The notes below the pieces were generated by a model. The model had not been told where the DNA came from and did no database searches. It was given only the letters and a program-made list of their open reading frames with translations. Both the position numbers and the translations under genes were made by a program. From an uncultured Pelagibacteraceae bacterium (GTDB taxonomy: Bacteria; Pseudomonadota; Alphaproteobacteria; Pelagibacterales; Pelagibacteraceae): 39,509 nucleotides of DNA. Every line of letters begins with the position of its first letter. Position 1 is the first letter of the stretch. Below, one piece after another: positions 23,903 through 31,691 of this stretch. The stretch spans positions 1 through 39,509 of the forward strand of contig CABYVH010000008.1 of the NCBI GenBank assembly GCA_902522365.1, written 5' to 3'.

Positions 23903-24892
23903 TTATCTGCCTATTTCAGCCATTCTCTCTACCGATTTCCTAGCTCTCTCAATTGTTTCGTGGTCCATTATTAATTCGTTGGTTTCATTTTCTAAACAAT
24001 CAAGTATTTTTGGCAGTGTAATTCTTTTCATGTGAGGACATAAGTTGCAAGGTCTAATAAATTCTACATTAGGATTATCAATTTGAACATTATCACTCAT
24101 TGAGCATTCTGTAACCATCATAACTTTTTCAGGCTGATTATCTTTAACGTATTTAATCATTCCGCTTGTTGAGCCAGCAAAATCACTTGCTTTTATTACA
24201 TCAGGAGGACATTCAGGATGAGCAATAATTTTAATTCCAGGATTATTTTTTCTTATTTCATTAATCTCTTCGTCATTAAATTGCTCATGAACCTCACAAG
24301 TTCCTTTCCATGAAATAATTTCTACATCAGTTTGAGAAGCAACATATTTTGCTAAATAGTCATCAGGTAAAAAAATTACTTTTTTTACACCTAAAGAGTT
24401 TACAATTTTAACAGCATTTGCTGATGTACAACAAACATCAGTTTCAGCCTTAACATCTGCAGAAGTGTTAACGTATGAAACTACAGGAACACCAGGATAT
24501 TGTTTTTTTAAGTTTCTTACATCTTCACCAGTTATAGATGAGGATAAAGAGCAACCAGCTTTCATATCTGGAAGTAAAACTTTTTTATCTGGACTCATCA
24601 ATTTGGCAGTCTCCGCCATAAAATGTACACCGCACATAACAATTATATCAGCTTCTGTTTTTGCAGCTTCAATTGCTAAGGCTAACGAATCTGCTGAAAA
24701 ATCTGATATGCCATGATATATTTCAGGAGTTTGGTAATTATGAGCAAGAATTACTGCGTTCTTCTCTTTTTTAAGTTTATTTATTTTATAAATATAAGGT
24801 GCATGAGTAGCCCACTCTATCTCAGGAATGGATTTAGAAACCTTTTTATAAATAGGATCTGTAGCAATTTTAACTTGGGTTGTGAATTCCAT
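23903..24892 (-). CDS. nadA: Quinolinate synthase A
   Basis: AVILAHNYQTPEIY, CGVHFMAETAKLMSPDKKVLLPDMKAGCSL, CNLCPHMK. Confidence 0.97.
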   Translation of the reverse strand: MEFTTQVKIATDPIYKKVSKSIPEIEWATHAPYIYKINKLKKEKNAVILAHNYQTPEIYHGISDFSADSLALAIEAAKTEADIIVMCGVHFMAETAKLMSPDKKVLLPDMKAGCSLSSSITGEDVRNLKKQYPGVPVVSYVNTSADVKAETDVCCTSANAVKIVNSLGVKKVIFLPDDYLAKYVASQTDVEIISWKGTCEVHEQFNDEEINEIRKNNPGIKIIAHPECPPDVIKASDFAGSTSGMIKYVKDNQPEKVMMVTECSMSDNVQIDNPNVEFIRPCNLCPHMKRITLPKILDCLENETNELIMDHETIERARKSVERMAEIGR

Positions 24893-24950
24893 AATAAAAA
24901 CTTATCAACTTGAAATAGAATTGTCATTCATTTAATCTGACGCATGATTT

Positions 24951-25036
24951 GCGGCCATGCTGAAATTGGTAGACAGGCACGGTTGAGGGCCGTGTGAGCT
25001 TAGCTCATGAGAGTTCGATCCTCTCTGGCCGCACCA
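24951..25036 (+). tRNA. tRNA-Leu (anticodon GAG), CCA encoded, long variable arm
   Basis: GCGGCCA...TGGCCGC acceptor stem, CACGG-TTGAGGG-CCGTG anticodon arm, class II variable arm, TTCGATC T-loop, terminal ACCA. Confidence 0.94.
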
Positions 25037-25057
25037 CTAATTAATATTATATAAAAA

Positions 25058-25084
25058 AAGGGGCGTTCTGTTGCCAGGTGCCCC
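25058..25084. repeat. att-type direct repeat, left copy (displaced ssrA 3' end with T-tract on the minus strand)
   Basis: AAGGGGCGTTCTGTTGCCAGGTGCCCC, identical to 29583-29609; flanked outside by AAAAA (minus strand ...GCCCCTTTTTTT). Confidence 0.92.
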
Positions 25085-25372
25085 GAACTATGTATCCGTG
25101 TTCACCAATAAACACACCTAAATACTACCATTAATAGAACACCAATCAAGGAACTTGTGACGCCAGTAAAACGCCAAATTAGAGTCGCTCCGACTGTTGT
25201 CGTCGCTCCTCTGGATCCTTCAAGAAGGGATCCTAAACAAAATCCAAAATGAATTAATTTAAAGATACCCACACCCCACATACTACATAAAGGGATCCTA
25301 CTGCTTTAGGTGTATAGCAAGTCGAATAAAGACAAGACAATCGAAAACTTTTTGGTACCATAAATAACTTCA

Positions 25373-25576
25373 ATGGCTTGGTATAATATAAATTCTCAGG
25401 ATAGCGTTACTGCGGAAACTTTAGAAAAAATCAAAACCGAAAGGTGTGGTTTCTGCGGACAAGAAAAACCAGTCAGAAAGAGAATGAAAATATATTTTTC
25501 AGAATTTGAAATGGCAGAAAAACCAGTATGTAGAGATTGCTATGTTCAGAACTCTAAGAAGGCAATAGCTACTTAG
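25373..25576 (+). CDS. Small putative zinc-binding protein (two CxxC motifs)
   Basis: 67-aa ORF with ERCGFCGQEKPV and PVCRDCYVQ; treble-clef/ribbon-like spacing. Confidence 0.6.
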   Translation: MAWYNINSQDSVTAETLEKIKTERCGFCGQEKPVRKRMKIYFSEFEMAEKPVCRDCYVQNSKKAIAT

Positions 25577-26201
25577 ATTTAGGAAGTGTCTTATCCAAAA
25601 GCTCCTTGACTAAATCCCTCTCATAATCTGATAGATCCGCAAGTGCCATTCCTAATTTGTGGTAGTCCATAATATCAATTTTCTTTACTGGAATTGGATC
25701 TTTGATTGGTGGTTTTTTAGCAGATCCACCTTGATTATAGTAAGTGAAACTTGGATCACGGATAATTCCACCTTTAGCCATGGACATTATTCCAGACATT
25801 ACATTGTCTATTTTGGCTAGTGCTCCAGATAGAACTATATCGTCATAATTCTTTTTAATTCTTTTGGACTCTTTTTTACTTTCTTCAAGGAACTCTCTAA
25901 AACTTCTGCCAGGATTTAGTTTTAAATACTCCTCAAACTCTTTCATCATCATTGGGATCTCTATTACTTCGAATTCGTCTTCTAAGTCTTCTTTTGATTT
26001 AGCTATCTTAATAGATTTTTTTGGGGGTACCTTGGTATCGGAAACTTTCTTGAATGGCTCTATACGACTCTCTATGGAGCTTCCAGGAATCGATTTTGAC
26101 TCTTTTTCCATGGATCTTGGAACATTGTCATCATAAAGCTCTGAGAGCTTCAAAATATTTTCTACTGATAAATTATCTTTTTGTCTTAGATTTGGTTTCA
26201 T
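25569..26201 (-). CDS. Hypothetical protein of the element (charged; contains MAKGGIIRDPSFTYYNQGG segment)
   Basis: 210-aa uninterrupted ORF inside the element, convergent with the 67-aa ORF; no family recognised with confidence. Confidence 0.6.
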   Translation of the reverse strand: MKPNLRQKDNLSVENILKLSELYDDNVPRSMEKESKSIPGSSIESRIEPFKKVSDTKVPPKKSIKIAKSKEDLEDEFEVIEIPMMMKEFEEYLKLNPGRSFREFLEESKKESKRIKKNYDDIVLSGALAKIDNVMSGIMSMAKGGIIRDPSFTYYNQGGSAKKPPIKDPIPVKKIDIMDYHKLGMALADLSDYERDLVKELLDKTLPKSK

Positions 26202-26270
26202 GTGTTACCTCGAACTTCCCTTGAATTATTTTTAATAATCCAAATAAACATTACTCTTTTCATTTTTTTC

Positions 26271-26370
26271 GGGGTGATTCAGAGTAACTAGCCCCAGTCT
26301 TTTGATGATCTCCAAAACTTTTTTAAAATGGTAGAGGGACACCTTGCGGTGCTCTACGCCCCCCACCATT
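26271..26370 (-). ncRNA. Candidate structured RNA or 5' leader in the primpol-210aa intergenic region
   Basis: Minus strand: AATGGTGGGGGGCGTAGAGCACCGCAAGGTGTCCCTCTACCATT folds with GTAGAG/CTCTAC and CACC-GCAA-GGTG (GNRA tetraloop), followed by GGGG-N17-CCCC hairpin. Confidence 0.4.
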
Positions 26371-26511
26371 AAGATTTGTAGACGAAAGAACCTAAAAGAG
26401 TTTTAAAATTCTTTCTAAGATTCTTCTAACTCAGTATTAAATAAGAACAAAATTATAAAAACCCTAGATCACTTTTATAGTGTCTGTCTGTCTTTGTTTT
26501 TTTCATTCTAT

Positions 26512-28005
26512 TTAATATGGTTTTTTTGAACTGTAACGAGAACCTTCTTTTTGCTCTCTTTCGATCATCATTTTTTCATGAGCTTTTACAGCTCCCTTCA
26601 CATCTTTATTATTTAGCTTAGTAGTTTCAATTGTATCTACTGGGAACTTCCAAACTCTTAATTCCTTTTTATCAATTGTTAATTTAGCCTGCTCACCGTC
26701 AAGATTATCTCTTAAATAGGCGGTCAGTTTTCTAAGCTCAAAAGATTGATTTCTTCTTTTTAATTGATCGACAATACTTTCTAATTTAGTCCAATAATAA
26801 CCTTTCCATTTAACAGTCCCACCGTAATATCCAAGATTAAATCTTGTGTCTTCCTCTTTGAGCGACGCAAACTGTTTTCCTCTATTATGAAAGAATTCGA
26901 TTATTATTCCACCAATCATTCCATAGTAAGAACTCTCAGGTGGTGCATCTATAACTTTTACATTTTTAAGTAATTGCATTCTGATTGTTTTCCAATCTTT
27001 AGGAACTACTTCGGGTGGTTCTTCCAAACAGTTTTCTAATATTAAGATTTTTAATTTTGTGTATGAAAGTAACAAAGAAGTGTCCCAAATATTTATCCAA
27101 TGGTCTTTGAATTTTAACTTCCAAGATTTAGGTTCAGTATTATAGACAACAAGCTCACTAAACATTGAAGACGCATCTTTAACACCAACCCAACCAAATA
27201 ACTTTGAAACATCACTTGGAGTAACTTCTAGTATTTCTGCTAGCTTAGGTATTCCATAGGTCTTAGTCTTCTCGTTTCGAGCATTAGAGCCACTATTTGA
27301 GAACTCAGTAGGGTTTTCATGCCCTGACTTAAATGCAAGATCAAAACAGAATTGATTTATTTTTTCATCTGTCCAATCTGTATGTTTTGCCAGGACACCC
27401 GCAATAGAAGTCATATAAACATTTCTTTGACCTTGTGAAGGAAACATAACTGACAATGCCGTCTTCAGACAAATCTCTCTCATTAGATCCTTTGTTCTTG
27501 TGTCGTACTTCATGAAACCTGTAAAATGGATCCAGTCCAGGACTTCAGCTCCCATATTTTTTTTATGAGGTCTTAGTCCACCAGGTACATAAGTAAAATG
27601 ATCTTTGCCGTGTCTTATATCTAAGAGAGTTAAACCATGGGGAAAGTGTTTAAAATATTTTTCAAAAGCATTTGGAACTTTTATCGTTTCATATTCTGTT
27701 ACACCTTCGAATAATAAATGGCTTAGAGGATTAGAGTTTCTTCCAAACTTAGCTCCACAAATAATATCACCCAAAAACTTTTGCATTATTGGATTATCAA
27801 TATCTAAGTCTACTAAGTTTTCTAAACGAACCCCAATAACTCCAGGTTTCCATTTTATATTTTTAAATAAATAATGAGCTTTGTTATCGTCCTTATCCCA
27901 ACCTTTTCTTTTTGGAACTCCTTCACTATTACATTCAATTACATAGTAACCAAGATCACACCATTCGAGGGGAGTTCTGGGAGCACCGTCTGTAAAATTA
28001 CTCAT
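26512..28005 (-). CDS. AEP superfamily primase-polymerase (PrimPol-like) replication protein without recognisable helicase domain
   Basis: VIGVRLENLVDLDIDNP (motif I DxD), NPLSHLLFEG (sxH), LLDIRHGKDHFTYVPGGLRP (motif III). Start moved to MSNFTDG (ATG at 28005), preceded by GGGGGTAAGA. Confidence 0.75.
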   Translation of the reverse strand: MSNFTDGAPRTPLEWCDLGYYVIECNSEGVPKRKGWDKDDNKAHYLFKNIKWKPGVIGVRLENLVDLDIDNPIMQKFLGDIICGAKFGRNSNPLSHLLFEGVTEYETIKVPNAFEKYFKHFPHGLTLLDIRHGKDHFTYVPGGLRPHKKNMGAEVLDWIHFTGFMKYDTRTKDLMREICLKTALSVMFPSQGQRNVYMTSIAGVLAKHTDWTDEKINQFCFDLAFKSGHENPTEFSNSGSNARNEKTKTYGIPKLAEILEVTPSDVSKLFGWVGVKDASSMFSELVVYNTEPKSWKLKFKDHWINIWDTSLLLSYTKLKILILENCLEEPPEVVPKDWKTIRMQLLKNVKVIDAPPESSYYGMIGGIIIEFFHNRGKQFASLKEEDTRFNLGYYGGTVKWKGYYWTKLESIVDQLKRRNQSFELRKLTAYLRDNLDGEQAKLTIDKKELRVWKFPVDTIETTKLNNKDVKGAVKAHEKMMIEREQKEGSRYSSKKPY

Positions 28006-28297
28006 TCTTACCCCCAATCACTATTGGAAAATCACGGGCTCCATATTTCTTGCCTTTAATTACTTCTTTTTTATTTGGCTTTATTACCTTCTGAACAAAC
28101 TCATTGAAGTCATTTACTGAATGTAACCATAGCTCCCTATGGTACTTATATTTATGTAAAAACTCCTCATATCTACTCAAATAATGAATGAATAGTTTAT
28201 GAACCATTTGGAATTCATTCTCTTTTAATTTTATTATTTTTTCTTGGATTCTGATTATTTCTTTTAAATCAGATATTTCTTTTTTTGATTTAGACAT
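27998..28297 (-). CDS. Small coiled-coil-like protein of the element
   Basis: ATG at 28297 (MSKSKKEISDLKEIIRIQEKIIKLKENEF) preceded by AGGAGT; 3' end overlaps the PrimPol start. Confidence 0.6.
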   Translation of the reverse strand: MSKSKKEISDLKEIIRIQEKIIKLKENEFQMVHKLFIHYLSRYEEFLHKYKYHRELWLHSVNDFNEFVQKVIKPNKKEVIKGKKYGARDFPIVIGGKNE

Positions 28298-28497
28298 AAA
28301 ACTCCTTTCATTTTGTTTCGTCTTCAAATCTGGAGTTTGGGATTTCGGGGTACCTACCGCCGTATGTCTTTCTGTTATCTTTTTTAGTTAATTTTTAGAA
28401 TTTTACCAATGCTAAAACTGTATTTTTAGACTCCATTTTGCACATAGCATTATGCAATTTTGGAAACCATCAAAGCGTAGGATAGTCCTTTAACTTT

Positions 28498-29490
28498 TTA
28501 CTTAATCGCTACAATATTATTAACTTTTTCTAATAAGTCTTCTGGTTTAATTCGTGCATATCTTTTTAACTGAGTCCAATCCTTATGTCCGCTCAAAGAA
28601 CTAACTTCAGGAATTGTCATACCACTCAATAACGCATTAGTACAAAAGCAAGCTCTCAAATCATGTAGTCTAAAGTCTTTAATGTTTGCCTGTTCTCTAG
28701 CAATCCTAAAATGCTTTTCTAATCTAAACTCAGATATTGGAAACATAACTTCACCAAAAGGATATTTTTTTAATATTGAGATCACATAATTAGATAAAGG
28801 AACTGTTCTGTCTTCACCGTTTTTTGTATCGTAAAATGTAAGTAACTTTCTATCCCAATCTATATGTCTTCTGGATATTCTGAGAAGTTCACCTCTACGG
28901 CAACCCACCAAATAAAGTATTTGAATAATATCTTTTAATTGAGGAAGGTTAGATCCCTCTGCATAATACAATAGATCCTGGTATTCAGTTTTTGTTAGAA
29001 CTCTATCTCTAGTATCATCATATTTATTGAGCGTAACCATATCGCAAGGATTATCTTTTGGAAGATTTATACCCCATTCTCTTTTGGCAACACGCCAAGC
29101 ATGACAAATAATATTTACATATTTATTTACAGTATTTGGTTTTCTAGTCTGAGATAGCTCGTCCATGAACCTATGAATATGAAAAGACTTCAACCTCATT
29201 AAACTATGCAAAGAAATATTATGTCTAATGATTAGATTTATTTTAGAAGTTTCCTCTCTAAATCCTTTTTTGAGAATAGTCTTCTCGTCCCTGTATTTAG
29301 TTAATACTTCTCTAAGGGTAGTCCCACCACCAGAATAATCTTCAAAAGTATTCTTTTCCATTTGAAGCTCTATTTCTCTAGCCCATAACCTGGCGGACTT
29401 TAGATCCAGAAATCTTTTAGCCAGTCTAGGAAAACCTTTTTTATTGATTGAAACTTTGTACTTCCCATTAAGTTTTTTTATATACGCCAT
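28498..29490 (-). CDS. Tyrosine recombinase/phage-type integrase
   Basis: Catalytic set: R in LVGCRRGELLRISRRHIDW, HDLRACF (HxxR), SGHKDWTQLKRYARI (H...Y). Start MAYIKKLNGKYKV (ATG at 29490) preferred over the 29529 extension, which runs into repeat DNA; GGAAA-type SD upstream. Confidence 0.93.
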   Translation of the reverse strand: MAYIKKLNGKYKVSINKKGFPRLAKRFLDLKSARLWAREIELQMEKNTFEDYSGGGTTLREVLTKYRDEKTILKKGFREETSKINLIIRHNISLHSLMRLKSFHIHRFMDELSQTRKPNTVNKYVNIICHAWRVAKREWGINLPKDNPCDMVTLNKYDDTRDRVLTKTEYQDLLYYAEGSNLPQLKDIIQILYLVGCRRGELLRISRRHIDWDRKLLTFYDTKNGEDRTVPLSNYVISILKKYPFGEVMFPISEFRLEKHFRIAREQANIKDFRLHDLRACFCTNALLSGMTIPEVSSLSGHKDWTQLKRYARIKPEDLLEKVNNIVAIK

Positions 29491-29582
29491 TACACTTTTT
29501 CCTTTCTTGTGACGCCACCGTGACGCCAACCTGTATTTACTTTCTAAAAAGTGTTTATTTTTCTAGCGAACCGAGAATCTGG

Positions 29583-29609
29583 AAGGGGCGTTCTGTTGCC
29601 AGGTGCCCC
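29583..29609. repeat. att-type direct repeat, right copy, forming the 3' end of the functional ssrA coding piece
   Basis: Identical 27 bp; homology continues as gAAC versus aAAC (one mismatch). Confidence 0.92.
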
Positions 29610-29830
29610 AAACCCCGTAACTTAATTAGTAAACTAATTAAGCTGCAAGTGCGTAACTTTCGTTAGCATTTATAAATTAGCCCATCACGGCGGAACAATA
29701 CCGAACGAAAGAACAACTTTTAGACACCCGTCGATCCTAATTCACCCCCTTAAGTTGTAAATGGTGGAGGTGGTGGGTACTGCCCCCACGTCCGTAATGG
29801 TTATTACGAAATTCGTTTATCGTCATAGTT
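29585..29830 (-). ncRNA. ssrA: tmRNA, circularly permuted two-piece form (acceptor piece about 29830-29762, spacer 29761-29750, coding piece 29749 to about 29585)
   Basis: Minus strand: T-arm GTGGG-GGCAGTA-CCCAC then CACCTCC-A-CCA; 12-nt spacer; GGGGGTGAATTAGGATCGACGGG 5' end; acceptor stem GGGGGTG/CACCTCC pairs fully with a G3.U wobble; tag ORF GCTAACGAAAGTTACGCACTTGCAGCTTAA = ANESYALAA*. Outer 5' limit is approximate. Confidence 0.92.
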
Positions 29831-29885
29831 GGAAAACCAACACTATTAATATAAAACCAAATACAAGAGATTCAATAATTTATTC

Positions 29886-30833
29886 ATGAAACTTACAAAA
29901 GAACAAATAAACGACATAAAAGATCAACAATCCCAAGAGAGTGTTACCAAAAGAGTTACTGCTCCTGAATTAGAAAAAGTATTATATGAAGCGATGCCAG
30001 CTTTAGATCATGGCTTCATAAGAGTTATTGACTATATGGGAGATGATAGCTCAATTGTTCAGTCTGCAAGAGTTTCTTATGGTAAAGGAACTAAACAGGT
30101 TTCAACAGATAGCGGTCTAATAAAATATCTAATGCGTCATTGGCATAGTACTCCATTTGAAATGTGTGAAATTAAATATCATGTAAAATTACCAATATTT
30201 ATAGCAAGACAATGGATTAGACATCGTACAGCAAATGTTAATGAATACTCCGCAAGATATTCTATTTTAGATAAAGAATTTTATTTACCTGATCCGCAAA
30301 ATCTAGCAGCTCAATCAATTGCAAACAGACAAGGTAGAGGTGATGTGATTGAGGGAGAACAAGCAAAAGAAGTTTTAGAACTTTTAAAAAATGATGCTGA
30401 AAGAACATATGATAATTATGAAACTATGCTTAATCAAAAATTTGATGGGTCTACAATTGATGAAAATAAAAAGGGTTTAGCCAGAGAGTTAGCGAGAATG
30501 AACTTAACTTTGAATACGTATACACAGTGGTATTGGAAAACTGACCTTTTAAACTTAATGAATTTTTTAAGATTACGTGCTGATCACCATGCTCAATATG
30601 AAATCAGAGTTTATGCAGATATAATGCTGGATACATTAAAAAGATGGGTTCCAATAACATATGATGCATTTATGGATTATAGAATAGGTGGCACGGAGGT
30701 TTCTGCAAAAGGAAAAGTTATAATTCAAAAACTATTAAAAGGTGAAGATATAAATTTAGAGCAATCTGGACTTTCAAAAAGAGAGTGGAATGAGCTTATG
30801 GAGGCTTTTGAAATTAAAGATAGGATTGTTTAA
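29886..30833 (+). CDS. thyX: FAD-dependent thymidylate synthase
   Basis: [19 protein letters not shown] ThyX signature. Confidence 0.96.
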   Translation: MKLTKEQINDIKDQQSQESVTKRVTAPELEKVLYEAMPALDHGFIRVIDYMGDDSSIVQSARVSYGKGTKQVSTDSGLIKYLMRHWHSTPFEMCEIKYHVKLPIFIARQWIRHRTANVNEYSARYSILDKEFYLPDPQNLAAQSIANRQGRGDVIEGEQAKEVLELLKNDAERTYDNYETMLNQKFDGSTIDENKKGLARELARMNLTLNTYTQWYWKTDLLNLMNFLRLRADHHAQYEIRVYADIMLDTLKRWVPITYDAFMDYRIGGTEVSAKGKVIIQKLLKGEDINLEQSGLSKREWNELMEAFEIKDRIV

Positions 30834-31638
30834 TTTCTTCTGCAAAGTTTACATAAATTTTTGAAATTTCATGATCTGGATCTTTCTCGACAATAGGAAT
30901 TCCCATATCCCCATATTTACCAACATCAGAATTTATTGGTATTTGTCCTAAAAATTTCTTATCAAATTCTTGTGCAGTTCTCTCAACACCATTCTCTCCA
31001 AAAATAGCATATTTTTTTCCGTCATCTCCGATAAAATGACTCATATTGTCAATTAATCCAATAATATTTACTTTTAATTTTTCAAACATTCTAATTCCTC
31101 TTTTTACATCTTGAAGTGCTATCTCTTGTGGAGTTGATACTATAATCGCGCCATCTACACTAATTTCTTGTGCAAATGTAAGTTGAGTGTCACCAGTACC
31201 TGGGGGCATATCAACAATAATAAAATCTAAGTCTTTCCAACCAACTTTTTGAGTAAAGGTTTTAATGGCGCTAGTAACCATGGGTCCTCTCCAAATCATA
31301 GGTGTTTGTTCATCTGTTAGAAAACCAATAGACATACATTGAATGTCATACTTTATAATTGGCTTTAAAGTTTGACCATCACTATCTGGCTTTTCATTTA
31401 TCGAAAATAGTTTTGGCAAAGATGGTCCGTAAATATCTGCATCTAAAATTCCTACTTTGCATCCAACTTTTTTTAAGGCTAGAGCTAGATTTGTAGCAAA
31501 AGTAGATTTCCCAACACCCCCTTTTGCACTAGATATCGCAATTGTAAATTTAGTGCCTGGAATTGGGTTTCTTTTAAAGGTTTTTGGCTCAGTTTTTGCC
31601 TTCATTGTGTCACTAAGACCTACTTTTTTATCATTCAT
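30814..31638 (-). CDS. mrp: Mrp/ApbC-family Fe-S carrier ATPase
   Basis: [17 protein letters not shown] deviant Walker [26 protein letters not shown]. Confidence 0.95.
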   Translation of the reverse strand: MNDKKVGLSDTMKAKTEPKTFKRNPIPGTKFTIAISSAKGGVGKSTFATNLALALKKVGCKVGILDADIYGPSLPKLFSINEKPDSDGQTLKPIIKYDIQCMSIGFLTDEQTPMIWRGPMVTSAIKTFTQKVGWKDLDFIIVDMPPGTGDTQLTFAQEISVDGAIIVSTPQEIALQDVKRGIRMFEKLKVNIIGLIDNMSHFIGDDGKKYAIFGENGVERTAQEFDKKFLGQIPINSDVGKYGDMGIPIVEKDPDHEISKIYVNFAEEIKQSYL

Positions 31639-31691
31639 AAAAATACACTTACCTTGTTTTTGATTATAAAGACACTATATAGAATGTCATA

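Larger units (their letters stand above)
25058..29609. mobile_element. Integrated element at the 3' end of the ssrA coding piece; satellite-like genomic island (integrase, PrimPol and small ORFs)
   Basis: 27-bp perfect direct repeat AAGGGGCGTTCTGTTGCCAGGTGCCCC at both ends; tyrosine recombinase next to ssrA; PrimPol-like gene; non-housekeeping content between tRNA-Leu and ssrA/thyX. Confidence 0.9.

Noticed and set aside
24951-25036. tRNA-Leu as the integration target
   Set aside because: The direct repeat does not match tRNA-Leu; it matches the 3' end of ssrA, and the intact ssrA copy is at the right end beside the integrase.
26271-26295. Element hairpin GGGGC-N15-ACCCC (minus strand) as a mimic or duplicate of the 25-nt ssrA/att hairpin GGGGC-N15-GCCCC
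   Set aside because: Same length and end sequence but loops are unrelated; chance similarity is the simpler explanation.
26488-26497. TCTGTCTGTC mini-repeat near the PrimPol stop as a microsatellite or phase-variable tract
   Set aside because: Only two full tetranucleotide units plus a remainder and outside any coding frame.
29491-29529. N-terminal extension of the integrase (MASRWRHKKGKSV)
   Set aside because: Encoded by the GTGACGCCA repeats; MAYIKKLNGKYKV at 29490 has an SD-like sequence and looks like a standard integrase N-terminus.
25058-29609. The element as a defense island or toxin-antitoxin locus
   Set aside because: No recognisable nuclease, helicase, toxin or antitoxin family; content fits integrase plus replication module better.
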